From assembly GCA_001899175.1 (NCBI GenBank), contig MKVH01000008.1, positions 110,099 to 174,098 of the forward strand: a stretch of DNA of 64,000 bases, written 5' to 3'. Below are positions 43,714-53,465 of this stretch, piece by piece. The notes beneath the pieces are model-generated. The model did not search any database. It saw only the letters and a list, made by a program, of their open reading frames with translations, and was not told where the DNA came from. The number at the start of each line of letters is the position of its first letter. Position 1 is the stretch's first letter. This DNA comes from Candidatus Kapaibacterium thiocyanatum (GTDB lineage: Bacteria; Bacteroidota; Ignavibacteria; Kapaibacteriales; Kapaibacteriaceae). The position numbers were made by a program, and so were the translations under genes.

Positions 43714-46551
43714 ATGCAACGATCCGTTCTACGGCGCGCTTTCGCGCTGTTGACGCTACTTCTCGTGCCGATGCTGCTTGCCGCCCAGGGCGGCAACGGC
43801 AATCTGAATTATTCGGAGATCATCAAACCGAATCCCGACATCAAGATGGGCACGCTGTCCAACGGGATGAAGTACTACATCATGCGCAACGGCAAGCCCG
43901 AAAAGCGTGTGGAGATGATCCTGGCCGTCAATGCCGGCGCCGTTCTCGAGGATAACGACCAGAATGGTCTCGCCCACTTCTGCGAGCACATGGCCTTCAA
44001 CGGTACGCAGCTCTTCCCGAAGCAGGAGCTGGTGAAGTTCCTCGAGTCCACCGGTATCCGGTTCGGAGCCGACCTCAACGCCTACACCAACCAGGACGAA
44101 ACGGTCTACATGCTCACGATTCCGTCCGAAGACAGCAAGACGGTGATCAAGGGTATCCAGGTCCTGCGCGACTGGGCCGGCTTCGTGACCTACGACAACA
44201 AGGACATCGAGGAAGAGCGCGGTGTGATCATGGAAGAATGGCGCCTCGGAAAGGGTGCGGACGATCGCGTGTCCGAGAAGCACAGCAAGAAGCTCTACTA
44301 CGGATCGAAGTATGCCGAGCGTAACGTGATCGGCGATACGAACGTGCTGAAGCACTGTCCTCCGGACAATCTGCGTCGCTTCTACCGCACGTGGTACCGT
44401 CCGGAGAACATGGCCATCGTCATCGTCGGTGATGCCGATCCCAACAGCATGCTGGAATTCGTCACGAAGTACCTCGACTTCCGCCCGAGCGAAGCAGGTA
44501 ACAACGTGCCGGCCGTCAAGAGGCCGAGCATGCCGCTGCCGCCGCACAAGGAAACGCTGATCTCGGTCGCCTCCGATCCGGAACTCGACGCCGCTTCGCT
44601 GCAGGTCATCAACAAGCATGCGATCCGCGAAGCCGTAACGCTCGGCAACTTCCGCACGAACATCATCGATCAGCTGGCCGCTGCCATGGTCAATGCACGC
44701 CTGGCAGAGCTGGCCCGCAAGGCACAGCCTCCCTTCGCCGGTGCGGGTGTGGGCGATGGCGCACTGACGCGCGAAACGGGCGCCTTCTTCGCTTCCGCAC
44801 GGGCAGCCGACAAGAACGTCCTCAAGAGTCTGAACGCCCTGATGACGGAACTGGAACGCGCCAAGCGCCACGGCTTCACGCATACGGAACTCGATCGTGC
44901 CAAGCAGGCGACTCTCGCACGGATGGAGAAATACTACAACGAACGAAACAAGACGGAATCCCAGGGCCTCGCCATGGAACTCGTACGCAACTTCCTCACC
45001 AGGGAAGCCGCTCCGGGTATCGTGCGCGAGTACGAGATCTACAAGCAGCTCATGCCGACCATCAGCGTGCAGGACGTAGCATCGGCCTTCGCGGCCAACA
45101 TCACCCCGGAGAACCGCGTCATCACGATCTCCGTGCCCCAGGGCAACGGATATACGGTGCCCACGGAGAGCGATGTCAAGAGCGTCCTCGATGCCGTCGC
45201 AGGAAAGACCATCGATGCCTACGTGGATGCCGTGCCGGTGAAGCCGCTCATGTCCCGGATTCCGGCCGCCGGTTCGATCAAGAGCAGTACCAATGTGCCG
45301 GAGATCGGCGCGAAGAAGCTCGTACTGTCGAACGGCGCTACGGTCTTCCTCAAGAAGACGGACTTCAAGGACGATCAGATCCTGTTCTCCGCACGCGCAT
45401 GGGGTGGGACGTCGCTGGCCTCGGATGCGGACTTCCTCTCCGCTTCGCAGGCCGCACAGATCGTCGACGCAGGCGGTATCGCCGACGTCGATGCCACGAC
45501 GCTCGAGAAGATGCTGAACGGCAAGACGATCTCGCTCTCACCCTTCATCGACGACGAGACGCAAGGCTTCGTCGGCAGCACGACGCCGAAGGATGCACGG
45601 ACGTTCTTCGAACTGCTCAATCTCTATTTCACGCAGCCGCGCAAGGATGCCGAAGCCTTCAGCTCCGTCATGACGAAGATGAAGACGGCCCTCGTCAATC
45701 AGGAGAAGAGCCCCGAGCGCGCCCTGTTCGATACGGTCACCGTGGCGCTGACCGGCAACCACTTCCGCAAGCGTCCGCTCAAGGTTGCAGACCTCGACAG
45801 GATCAACCTCGATCGCGCCTTCGAGTTCTACAAGGAACGCTTCTCCAATGCAGCCGGCTTCACGTTCTATTTCGTGGGCAACTTCAATCCGGATTCCATG
45901 GAATCCTATCTCAAGACCTACGTAGCCAGCCTGCCCGCGAAGCCGACGAAGGAAACGTGGAAGGACCTGAAGATCCGTACGCCCGATGGTCGCATTTCGA
46001 AGACCGTCTACAAGGGTATCGAAGACAAGAGCTTCGTGGCCCTGACCTTCCATGGTCCGATGAAGTACAACCAGATCCAGCGCTACGACCTCGCCGCCTT
46101 GTGCGAAGTGATGACGATCCGTCTGCGTGAGCAGATGCGTGAGGAGAAGAGCGGCGTCTACTTCGTGAGCGTGCAGCCCCAGCCCACCAAGACACCCATC
46201 GAAGAGTATGCCATCGCCGTCATCTTCAGCTGTGCTCCCGACCGTGTCGACGAGATGATCAAGATCGTCGAGAACGAAGCGGAGAACCTCCGCAAGAACG
46301 CCGTGGATAACGACTATATCCACAAGGTGAAGGAGATCCAGACGAAGGAGCGCGAAGTGGCGATGAAGCGCAACGAGTTCTGGCTGCGCTCGATGTCGCA
46401 ACTCGATGCGGATGGCGAGCCGTGGAGCGTGATCGCCGATCGTGACGTGGCCATCAAGGGGCTCACGGCCGAGCAGGTGCGCAAGGCTGCCCAGGACTAT
46501 CTCGTGCCGGGCAACTTCTGCCGCTTCGTACTCAAGCCCGAGAAGAAGTAA
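43714..46551 (+). CDS. M16-family zinc peptidase (insulinase type)
   Basis: 945 residues with signal peptide (LLTLLLVPMLLAAQ). The first of two M16 halves has the inverted zinc motif HFCEH (residues 88-92) and the distal Glu in EERGVIMEE; the second half lacks it, as in PqqL/two-domain peptidases where the halves form a chamber. Periplasmic location expected. GGAG precedes the ATG by seven bases; a TAGCTTTG box lies 40 bp upstream. Confidence 0.92.
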   Translation: MQRSVLRRAFALLTLLLVPMLLAAQGGNGNLNYSEIIKPNPDIKMGTLSNGMKYYIMRNGKPEKRVEMILAVNAGAVLEDNDQNGLAHFCEHMAFNGTQLFPKQELVKFLESTGIRFGADLNAYTNQDETVYMLTIPSEDSKTVIKGIQVLRDWAGFVTYDNKDIEEERGVIMEEWRLGKGADDRVSEKHSKKLYYGSKYAERNVIGDTNVLKHCPPDNLRRFYRTWYRPENMAIVIVGDADPNSMLEFVTKYLDFRPSEAGNNVPAVKRPSMPLPPHKETLISVASDPELDAASLQVINKHAIREAVTLGNFRTNIIDQLAAAMVNARLAELARKAQPPFAGAGVGDGALTRETGAFFASARAADKNVLKSLNALMTELERAKRHGFTHTELDRAKQATLARMEKYYNERNKTESQGLAMELVRNFLTREAAPGIVREYEIYKQLMPTISVQDVASAFAANITPENRVITISVPQGNGYTVPTESDVKSVLDAVAGKTIDAYVDAVPVKPLMSRIPAAGSIKSSTNVPEIGAKKLVLSNGATVFLKKTDFKDDQILFSARAWGGTSLASDADFLSASQAAQIVDAGGIADVDATTLEKMLNGKTISLSPFIDDETQGFVGSTTPKDARTFFELLNLYFTQPRKDAEAFSSVMTKMKTALVNQEKSPERALFDTVTVALTGNHFRKRPLKVADLDRINLDRAFEFYKERFSNAAGFTFYFVGNFNPDSMESYLKTYVASLPAKPTKETWKDLKIRTPDGRISKTVYKGIEDKSFVALTFHGPMKYNQIQRYDLAALCEVMTIRLREQMREEKSGVYFVSVQPQPTKTPIEEYAIAVIFSCAPDRVDEMIKIVENEAENLRKNAVDNDYIHKVKEIQTKEREVAMKRNEFWLRSMSQLDADGEPWSVIADRDVAIKGLTAEQVRKAAQDYLVPGNFCRFVLKPEKK

Positions 46552-46554
46552 CGC

Positions 46555-48033
46555 TCAGCGTACGGCTTCGAGCGTTTCTATTGAAAGCATGTTCGTTCGG
46601 GCGCGCCCTACAAGGGGGCGCCCGATCGTAAATACGATGATGGAGCCGGCAGGGAAGTACTTCTCGCGGACGAGGTCCTGCTTGATCGTTTCGATCGTTT
46701 CATCGGTAGACGTGATGGTGGTCACGACCAGCCCCGTCACTCCCCACAACAACTGCATCTTTCGCGCAGTGCTCCTCATGGTGGTGATGGCGAGGATGGG
46801 GGCCTTCGGACGGCGGTTCGAGATGAGCCGCGCCGTCTTGCCACTATAGCTCAGACTCGCGATACCGCTCACACGGGATTCCTCGGCGATACGCGCCGCC
46901 GCCATGGCGATGGAGTCCGTGTTCTGTTCCTTCGGGTCGTACTGCAGTGCATCGGGATGATGCAGCAGGCCATCGCCGAGAAGTTCGCGTTCGGCTTCGG
47001 TGCAGATCGTACGCATGTAATGCACCGCCTCGACGGGATAGGCGCCCACGGACGATTCCGCACTGAGCATCACGGCATCGGTGCCGTCGAGCACCGCATT
47101 GGCGACGTCGCTGGCCTCGGCACGCGTAGGACGCGGATTCTGGATCATCGACTCCAGCATCTGCGTGGCCGTGATGACCGGCTTGGCTTTGGCGTTGCAA
47201 AGCTTGATGATCTTCTTCTGGAAGATCGGTACGGCCTGGGAGGGGATCTCCACGCCCAGGTCGCCGCGGGCGACCATGATGGCATCGGAGGCATCGATGA
47301 TGGAGTCGATGTTCGTGAGCGCCTCGGGCTTCTCGATCTTGGCGATGATCCACTGCGAACCGCCGTACTTGGCGATGTATCTCCGCACGTTCTCGACATC
47401 CGCTGCCGTCCGCACGAAGGATACGGCGACGTAGTCGCAGTCCTTCTCGATCGCGAAGCGCACGTCGGCACGATCCTTCGTCGTCATCGCCGGTTGGGAG
47501 ACGTTGATGTTCGGCAGGTTGATTCCCTTGCGGGGCTTCAGCACGCCGCCGTGGATCACCAGGGCGCGTACCACGTCGTCCGTGATGTCGCGGACCTGGA
47601 TCTTCAGCAGGCCGTCGTCGAGCAGCAGGACGTCGCCCTTCTTCACGTCCTTGGACAACGTCGGATACGTCACGGGTACCAGTGTGTCCGACGGTTTCAG
47701 CTTTCTGTGCTTGATCACGGAAGCGTCGGCGAGCAGGATTTCGCGTCCGGCCACCAGCGTCATCGTTTCGCGGTCGGCGAAATCGCCGACGCGGATCTTC
47801 GGTCCCTGCAGATCGGCAATGATGGGCAGATGGATCTTCAGCGTTTCTTCGGCAGCGCGGATAGAGGCGATGTAATGCTCATGGCTCGAATAGGAGCCGT
47901 GCGACATGTTGAGACGGAAGGCATTCGCTCCGGCCTTGACCAGGGCCACGATCTTTTCTTCGGAGGCGATGGCGGGTCCCATGGTGCAGAGAATCTTCGC
48001 CTTTTGATTGAGCATGCCATGGACGGAGGACAT
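46555..48033 (-). CDS. pyk: Pyruvate kinase
   Basis: 492 residues. N-terminal KILCTMGPA and AFRLNMSHG, catalytic IAKIEKPEAL and MVARGDLGVEIP, KPVITATQMLESMI and DAVMLSAESSVG. Makes ATP and pyruvate from phosphoenolpyruvate. Start at 48033 has AGGA upstream; Met7 is also possible. Converges on the M16 gene with only 3 bp between stops. Confidence 0.96.
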   Translation of the reverse strand: MSSVHGMLNQKAKILCTMGPAIASEEKIVALVKAGANAFRLNMSHGSYSSHEHYIASIRAAEETLKIHLPIIADLQGPKIRVGDFADRETMTLVAGREILLADASVIKHRKLKPSDTLVPVTYPTLSKDVKKGDVLLLDDGLLKIQVRDITDDVVRALVIHGGVLKPRKGINLPNINVSQPAMTTKDRADVRFAIEKDCDYVAVSFVRTAADVENVRRYIAKYGGSQWIIAKIEKPEALTNIDSIIDASDAIMVARGDLGVEIPSQAVPIFQKKIIKLCNAKAKPVITATQMLESMIQNPRPTRAEASDVANAVLDGTDAVMLSAESSVGAYPVEAVHYMRTICTEAERELLGDGLLHHPDALQYDPKEQNTDSIAMAAARIAEESRVSGIASLSYSGKTARLISNRRPKAPILAITTMRSTARKMQLLWGVTGLVVTTITSTDETIETIKQDLVREKYFPAGSIIVFTIGRPLVGRARTNMLSIETLEAVR

Positions 48034-48040
48034 GATGTTC

Positions 48041-48862
48041 CTACTGTGTGGTTGACACGACCGTCGTGCGTGGTTGGGGGCTCATGAAGGGTTGGATGGA
48101 CAGAGCCTTGCCCGTTTCTTCGTCGAGAACGAGGTGGACGCCACCGACGCGGCAGTCGCGTTCGGCGGTTTCATACTTGTGGGCTGTCTGGAGCAGGAAG
48201 CGACGCAGGGCGATTTCCTTCTTCATGCCGAGGACGGAGTCGTACGGTCCCGACATTCCCGTATCGGTCAGATATGCCGTACCCTTCGGCAGGATCGTGG
48301 CGTCGTTCGTCTGCACGTGCGTATGCGTACCCAGGACGGCGCTCACGCGGCCATCGAGGTACCAGCCCATGGCGATCTTCTCGGCCGTGGCATCGGCGTG
48401 GAAGTCCACGACGATCATCTTGCTCTTCGGCGCGAGGCGGGCGATGGCCATATCGGCAGCCTTGAAGGGACAGTCGATGGGCTGCATGTAGACCCGGCCC
48501 TGGATCTGAAGAAGGCCTACCGTGCGTTGGTCGGGAAGCGTGATCGTCGTCCAGCCCCGGCCCGGATTCTCGGGCGGGTAGTTGAACGGTCTGAGTACGA
48601 GGGGATTGGCGGCCAGGAGAGGCCGTGACTTCCAGTTCTCCCAGATATGATTGCCCGTCGTGATGGCATTGGCCCCGGCTTCGAAGAGCTGGGCAGCCTC
48701 CACTTCGGTAAGACCCTTGCCGTCGCAGATGTTCTCGCCGTTGATGATGATACAGTCCGGCGTGAAGCGTTCCTTGAGGGTGGGGAGTTGTCGGAGGACT
48801 TCGCGCAGACCGATGTGTCCGACGATATCTCCGATGAAGACGATGTTGAATGGACTAGGCAC
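48041..48862 (-). CDS. YmdB-family metallophosphoesterase
   Basis: 273 residues from the GTG at 48862. FIGDIVGHIG, INGENICDGKGLT, TTGNHIWENW, VDFHADATAEK and VLGTHTHVQTNDA mark the TIGR00282/YmdB phosphodiesterases, which cleave 2',3'-cyclic nucleotides in Bacillus. TATCTTTG ends four bases before the GTG, so the mRNA is probably leaderless. Next to pyk, 7 bp apart. Confidence 0.9.
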   Translation of the reverse strand: MPSPFNIVFIGDIVGHIGLREVLRQLPTLKERFTPDCIIINGENICDGKGLTEVEAAQLFEAGANAITTGNHIWENWKSRPLLAANPLVLRPFNYPPENPGRGWTTITLPDQRTVGLLQIQGRVYMQPIDCPFKAADMAIARLAPKSKMIVVDFHADATAEKIAMGWYLDGRVSAVLGTHTHVQTNDATILPKGTAYLTDTGMSGPYDSVLGMKKEIALRRFLLQTAHKYETAERDCRVGGVHLVLDEETGKALSIQPFMSPQPRTTVVSTTQ

Positions 48863-48866
48863 GTGG

Positions 48867-48874
48867 CAAAGATA
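48867..48874 (-). promoter_or_regulatory. -7 box TATCTTTG of the YmdB-type gene
   Basis: On the minus strand TATCTTTG, CCAC, then the GTG start. It nearly repeats the arrangement before the YihY-type gene. The divergent adenosyltransferase starts 34 bp away. Confidence 0.5.
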
Positions 48875-48907
48875 CGAAACGAGGTCTGCGTCGTATTTTG
48901 TGAGGAG

Positions 48908-49459
48908 ATGGCAACACGGATATATACCAAAACGGGCGACGACGGTACTACCGGTCTGTTCGGTGGCACCAGGGTGGCCAAGAGCGATCTGCGAATAGAG
49001 GCCTACGGTACGGTGGACGAACTGAATGCCGTTCTCGGCATCGTTCTCGCTCACGGGGTCGCCGACGAGCTGCGCGAGGAGATCGAAGCGACGTCGTCCC
49101 ACCTGTTCACGGTTGGAGCGGATCTCGCCACGCCTCTCGACCCGCCTCCGAAGTATACCATACCCCGGATAGGCGAGGAACATATCGAAGAGCTCGAGCG
49201 TCGTATCGACCGGCATGATCAGCGGCTCGGGGCACTGAAGGCGTTCATTCTGCCAGGAGGGACGGCCGCGGCAGCCTATCTGCATCTGGCCCGTACGGTA
49301 TGCAGGAGGGCCGAGCGTGCCGCCGTCGCGCTGGCTACACGGGAGAATATCGGTCCCAGCGTGGTCCGTTATCTGAACCGTCTGTCTGATTATTTGTTTA
49401 CAGCGGCCCGTATGGCGAATCTTCTGGCCGGTATCGATGATGTGCCTTGGAAGCCGTGA
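48908..49459 (+). CDS. Cob(I)alamin adenosyltransferase, PduO type
   Basis: 183 residues from the ATG at 48908. IYTKTGDDGTTGLFGG at the N-terminus, YGTVDELNAVLG, FILPGGTAAAAYLHLART and CRRAERAAVAL, then LNRLSDYLFTAAR, are hallmarks of PduO-type ATP:cob(I)alamin transferases. Makes adenosylcobalamin for B12-dependent enzymes. GAGGAG directly touches the ATG, so translation may also be leaderless-like. Confidence 0.93.
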   Translation: MATRIYTKTGDDGTTGLFGGTRVAKSDLRIEAYGTVDELNAVLGIVLAHGVADELREEIEATSSHLFTVGADLATPLDPPPKYTIPRIGEEHIEELERRIDRHDQRLGALKAFILPGGTAAAAYLHLARTVCRRAERAAVALATRENIGPSVVRYLNRLSDYLFTAARMANLLAGIDDVPWKP

Positions 49460-49460
49460 C

Positions 49461-49468
49461 TATATTTG
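49461..49468 (+). promoter_or_regulatory. TATATTTG box for the fibronectin-type lipoprotein
   Basis: TATATTTG lies 70 bp before the ATG at 49539, right after the adenosyltransferase stop. Good match to the -7 consensus; no clear -33 element. Confidence 0.5.
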
Positions 49469-49538
49469 CGCCGTAGACGTCATTGCCGAACGATCTCAAT
49501 TTTCTGTTTCATCCCACTCTCTTTTTTGGAGGAACTGC

Positions 49539-50504
49539 ATGGTGAAAAGCATGCTGAAGATCAACGCTCTCCTGCTGGCGTTGTTCGCTGTAGTCATGGT
49601 TGGCTGCAACACGAATGAAGATCCGGTGAACCCGGGTACCACGCCCAATCCGCCGACGGTTCTCATGGCTACGTCCGTGAACGAAACGACGGTAGGTCTG
49701 AAGTGGACGGCTCCCACGAATCCTTCCGCTACGTCCTATGAAGTGACGGCTACGCCCACGAACGGTGGCACGTCCGTCGTCAAGGAATTCACGACGACGT
49801 CCGGTTCGGTCAATGGTCTCGTCGCCAACACGGAATACACCTTCACGGTGAAGTCGCTCAACGGTACGGCGAAGAGCACGACGGGTGCCGTCATCAAGTG
49901 GGCTGGTGCAGCTCGCTATACGACGAACATCACGCTCTACGAAACCGCAAGCAGTAACGGTTCGGGCCTGCAGTTCCCCAACACGGCGGGCCTGCGCATC
50001 GCTCAGGGCGGCCAGTGGGATATCTGCCTCGATACGCGTGATTCCGGCGGTGAGCCGAGCTTCGATATCGGTTCGCCGACGAAGTCGTCCTACACGGACA
50101 ATGCCGGCAAGTTCCCGAACGGCGATCAGGCTCGCGTCACGATGATCGGCAAGACGTGGTCGGGCGTCGCTTCGCTCGACAATGTCTATGAATCCGTCGA
50201 TCTCAGCCAGGCCGCCGGCCTCAGCGAAGCTCTGATCAACTTCAACGCGGCCAATACGGCCGGTGCTCCGTTCGCCTTCGTCGTCAAGACGGCTTCGGGC
50301 AACTTCGCCAAGGTTCTTGTCAAGGCTTCCAACGGCAAGCTCCTGCAAGGCACGTCGCCGAACCGCTACGTCGACCTCGAAGTTTCCTACCAGTCGGGTG
50401 CCAACCTGCCGTATGCCCTCAAGGGTAACGTCGCAGTCGCTCCCTTCAAGCGTCCCGTCGATGGCGGTCTGGTCGAAACGAACTTCAAGAAGGCCACGAA
50501 CTAA
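49539..50504 (+). CDS. Lipoprotein with fibronectin type III domain
   Basis: 321 residues from the ATG at 49539 with GGAGG upstream. Lipobox MVGC near residue 20. One fibronectin type III domain (residues ~35-125: PPTVLMATSVNETTVGLKWTAP ... LVANTEYTFTVKSLNG, in parts) and a C-terminal ~190-residue beta domain similar to HmuY-like folds in layout, which I cannot confirm. Surface or periplasmic. Followed by a strong terminator. Confidence 0.75.
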   Translation: MVKSMLKINALLLALFAVVMVGCNTNEDPVNPGTTPNPPTVLMATSVNETTVGLKWTAPTNPSATSYEVTATPTNGGTSVVKEFTTTSGSVNGLVANTEYTFTVKSLNGTAKSTTGAVIKWAGAARYTTNITLYETASSNGSGLQFPNTAGLRIAQGGQWDICLDTRDSGGEPSFDIGSPTKSSYTDNAGKFPNGDQARVTMIGKTWSGVASLDNVYESVDLSQAAGLSEALINFNAANTAGAPFAFVVKTASGNFAKVLVKASNGKLLQGTSPNRYVDLEVSYQSGANLPYALKGNVAVAPFKRPVDGGLVETNFKKATN

Positions 50505-50548
50505 GGTTCGAGGCGTCGGCCGCGTCCCATCCAGGACATATAAGAGCG

Positions 50549-50581
50549 AAGGGCATCCGGTATAACCGGATGCCCTTTTTC
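50549..50581. terminator. Strong bidirectional terminator
   Basis: AAGGGCATCCGGT, ATA, ACCGGATGCCCTT then T run; A-rich on the other side. Between the convergent lipoprotein genes. Confidence 0.92.
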
Positions 50582-50616
50582 GTTTGGCGTCGGGGATCGA
50601 AGAAGTCTGTTTCTCC

Positions 50617-50991
50617 TTACTTCTTCTTCTTGTCGGTGGTTACCTTGATACCACCGTCGGCAGGCGTGACGGTCGTGGTGGTGGACGTCGTCGAGCCATC
50701 CTTGCTCTTCTTGTCGGTGGTCACCTTGATGCCGCCATCCGTGGAGACGGAGGTCGACGTCTGTACGGTTTCCGTCTTCGTGGAATGCTTCTTCGGTTCG
50801 GCCTTCTTCTCCGTCGTGGTTACGGGCTTGACCGTATCCGGAGCAGGCGTAGGAGCCGGTGCGGTCGTCGTGGTCGGCGGGGGAAGTTCCTGCGGCGCGG
50901 GCTTGGGTTCTTCGGCCTTGTTGCAGCCGATGGCGATAAGGGCCACGCATGCTGTGGTGGCGAACAACGAACGTTTCACGAATGCCTCCAA
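50617..50991 (-). CDS. Small low-complexity lipoprotein with internal repeat
   Basis: 124 residues. Lipobox AIGC near residue 22, then Pro/Thr/Lys/Glu-rich low complexity. The segment DGGIKVTTDKK occurs twice (near residues 86-96 and 112-122), ending the protein in KKKK. Probably a disordered, surface or periplasmic tether. No family. GGAGG lies before the start (CATTTTGGAGGCATTC on the minus strand). Confidence 0.65.
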   Translation of the reverse strand: MEAFVKRSLFATTACVALIAIGCNKAEEPKPAPQELPPPTTTTAPAPTPAPDTVKPVTTTEKKAEPKKHSTKTETVQTSTSVSTDGGIKVTTDKKSKDGSTTSTTTTVTPADGGIKVTTDKKKK

Positions 50992-51020
50992 AATGGATGG
51001 TTATGTAATGAAATTCGGGA

Positions 51021-52436
51021 TCACTGTTTCTTGATCAGACGCGCTCCGAAGGCCCCGTCCATCTTGTGGATGTGCGGGAACGTCTGCAACATACCATTCT
51101 TGCATACTTCCGGCTGCAGGGTGCGTTCCGCCGGGTCGAGCGTGAAGTCGGGATGGGTCTCGAGGAAGCTGTGGATCACGTCTTCGTTCTCTTCGGGCTC
51201 GATGGTACAGGTACTGTAGACCAGGACGCCGCCAGGTTTGACCAGCGTGGCGGCATGGTCGAGAATGCGGCGTTGCATCGTGGACATCTGGCGGATGTCG
51301 TCGAGGTCGCGTCTCCATTTGATATCGGGCTTCTTGGCGAGGGTGCCGAGGCCGGAACATGGAGCGTCGACCAGAACGAGATCGGCCAGGACGTCCGACG
51401 TGAAGTCCCGGGCATCGCCCTGTTGCGGTGTGATGATGGTCACGCCCGCACGCTGGGCGTTGTCGGAAATCAGTCGAAGTTTCGACTCATACTTCTCGAG
51501 TGCGATGACCGTTCCCTGATTCTTCATGAGTTCGGCTGCGTAGACGGCCTTGCCGCCGGGGGCGGCGCAGAGATCGAAGACCACCATGCCAGGTTTGGGT
51601 GCCGCGAGGTGTACGGCCAGACTCGCACTGGCGTCCTGGATCGCGATCAGGCCTTCCTCGAAGAGGGGCAGGTGCTTGACGTCGCGCAGGGAGTTGATCA
51701 GGATACTGGAGGAGTGCATCCTTCCCACCTGGTGGGTGATGCCGGCTTCTTCCAGTTGGCGTACCACTTCCTCGACCGTCGTCTTCAGTGTATTCACGCG
51801 CAGCGTGAGCATCGGGCGCTGATTGTTGGCGTTGAGCAGCAGCTCCGCATCGTGTTCGCCGAAGCGCTCGTGATAACGGCGCACCATCCACTGGGGATGG
51901 GAGTAGACCACGGAATGGTAGAGGACGGGGTTCTCTTCGCGGACGGGGTAGCGGATGTTCTGGATGTTGCGGAGGATGTTGCGGAGTACGCCGTTGACGA
52001 TGCCCGCATGCTTGTCGCCTTTCAGGCGCTTGACGATCTCGACGGACTCGTTGATGGCTGCGGGGGGCGGGATCTTGGACAGGAACAGCATCTGATACAG
52101 GGCGATGCGCATCGAGTTCTTCACGAAGGGAAGGCACTTCGTGAATTCACCATGATAGAAGCCTGTCAGAACCCAGTCCAGCCGTGTCTGCCAGCGTACG
52201 CAGCCATTCACCAGTTCCGTCACGAGCGCGCGGTCCGCGGGGGAGAGCTCGGTGCGGCGTAACTCCGCTTCGAGCAACTTGTCAATGTAGCTGTCGCTGC
52301 TTTCGTAGCGGCTCAGCAGTTTGACGGCGGTACCGCGAGCTGATTCGAAAATCGTACCGGATGCTTCCGTCGAGGCCGTTCCGGTTTCGGTGGCTTCGCC
52401 TGCAGGCGAAGCCGTAGGTGCGTGTTCGGTTTCCAT
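51021..52436 (-). CDS. rsmB: 16S rRNA (cytosine-C5)-methyltransferase RsmB/Sun type
   Basis: 471 residues. N-terminal NusB-like helical domain (residues ~30-170; RLDWVLTGFYHG, AAINESVEIVKRLKGDKHAGIVNGVLRN in parts) and a C-terminal SAM-dependent domain: DLCAAPGGKA, DAPCSGLGTLAKKPDIKW (catalytic Cys), and VYSTCTIEPEENE (second Cys). N-terminal ~30 residues are Ala/Glu/Thr-rich and may be unstructured. Methylates C967 in E. coli. Confidence 0.93.
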   Translation of the reverse strand: METEHAPTASPAGEATETGTASTEASGTIFESARGTAVKLLSRYESSDSYIDKLLEAELRRTELSPADRALVTELVNGCVRWQTRLDWVLTGFYHGEFTKCLPFVKNSMRIALYQMLFLSKIPPPAAINESVEIVKRLKGDKHAGIVNGVLRNILRNIQNIRYPVREENPVLYHSVVYSHPQWMVRRYHERFGEHDAELLLNANNQRPMLTLRVNTLKTTVEEVVRQLEEAGITHQVGRMHSSSILINSLRDVKHLPLFEEGLIAIQDASASLAVHLAAPKPGMVVFDLCAAPGGKAVYAAELMKNQGTVIALEKYESKLRLISDNAQRAGVTIITPQQGDARDFTSDVLADLVLVDAPCSGLGTLAKKPDIKWRRDLDDIRQMSTMQRRILDHAATLVKPGGVLVYSTCTIEPEENEDVIHSFLETHPDFTLDPAERTLQPEVCKNGMLQTFPHIHKMDGAFGARLIKKQ

Positions 52437-52528
52437 AGGCTACAAGTATACCAAACGAATTCACTTGCTAAAGTGGGACAGTCATGATAGTTTCCCCGCG
52501 CTTCAACAATGCCATCTGTTCTTCCTCC

Positions 52529-53332
52529 ATGCGCCATCGCGTTCTTCTCCTGTTTGCAATGGCTGCCATCGGCGGGAGCTGCGGGTTCGCACAGACCAAC
52601 GTGCTGGACAGCGATCCTCTCGGGCCGCGTCGGTTGCTGGTGTACGATCAGTATGGTGCCTTCGGTGGCTTGTCGAACAATCAACAGGGTGGGACATTCC
52701 TGACGGACTGCAACTGCAGTTTCGGCAGTGGGGCGAAGACAGGGCTGACCGCAGGGATCATGTTCGAGCGCCTTACGCGATCCAGGATCACGTGGGGAGC
52801 GACTCTCGCCTTTGAAAACAGGAGTATCGACGCACGATATCAGGAGATCGAAGGAGTCGTTCAACGGGCGCCTTCATCCGGCAGGGAGTATACGGTACCC
52901 ATCACGTTCCGCCACATCGGTGAAATGTCGCTGTCGTACCTTACGCTCACGCCCTTCGCCAAGTACCATCTTCTCGAATGGTTGTACGTACGCGGGGGCC
53001 CGGCCATTTCCTATATCATGTCGTCGAACATCAGGCACACCAAGGAGCTCGTGTCGGATTCGGTCATCTTCCCTACGGGCGAGGTGGCTTCCGTATCGCT
53101 GCCGGGTGCCGATGGACGTTCGGTAGTTCTCGAAGATCATGCAGTGCCGGAATTGAACTCGCTACAGATATCGATTTCGGCGGCCGTGGGCACGGAATTC
53201 AGAGTTGGAAAAAAGGTTTTTTTGAGTCCGCTGGTTCAGTACATTCTGCCCTTGACGACAGTAACTGCAAGGGGCGACGGGTTTTCCGTCCGTGCGTTGC
53301 AGTTCCTCGTGGAAGCACGAGTCATCATGTAG
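52529..53332 (+). CDS. Outer-membrane beta-barrel protein
   Basis: 267 residues from the ATG at 52529. Signal peptide (VLLLFAMAAIGGSCGFAQ), then alternating strands (ITWGATLAFENR, LTLTPFAKYHLLEWLYVRGG, AVGTEFRVGKKVFLSPLVQYILPL in parts), consistent with a PorT/OmpW-like eight-strand barrel. It lies directly upstream of the PD40-OmpA gene on the same strand. Porin or sensor role is not clear. Confidence 0.7.
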   Translation: MRHRVLLLFAMAAIGGSCGFAQTNVLDSDPLGPRRLLVYDQYGAFGGLSNNQQGGTFLTDCNCSFGSGAKTGLTAGIMFERLTRSRITWGATLAFENRSIDARYQEIEGVVQRAPSSGREYTVPITFRHIGEMSLSYLTLTPFAKYHLLEWLYVRGGPAISYIMSSNIRHTKELVSDSVIFPTGEVASVSLPGADGRSVVLEDHAVPELNSLQISISAAVGTEFRVGKKVFLSPLVQYILPLTTVTARGDGFSVRALQFLVEARVIM

Positions 53333-53465
53333 GGAGAATTCGCTGAACATACCCTTTGCGGGTTTTCCACAATTACCTATTTTTTCCCCTCGTCGCCCGA
53401 GACTCGGGTAGAGCATGGTTCAACGTACGATTGGCAACGATATTCAACATGTGTACGGGATGTGT

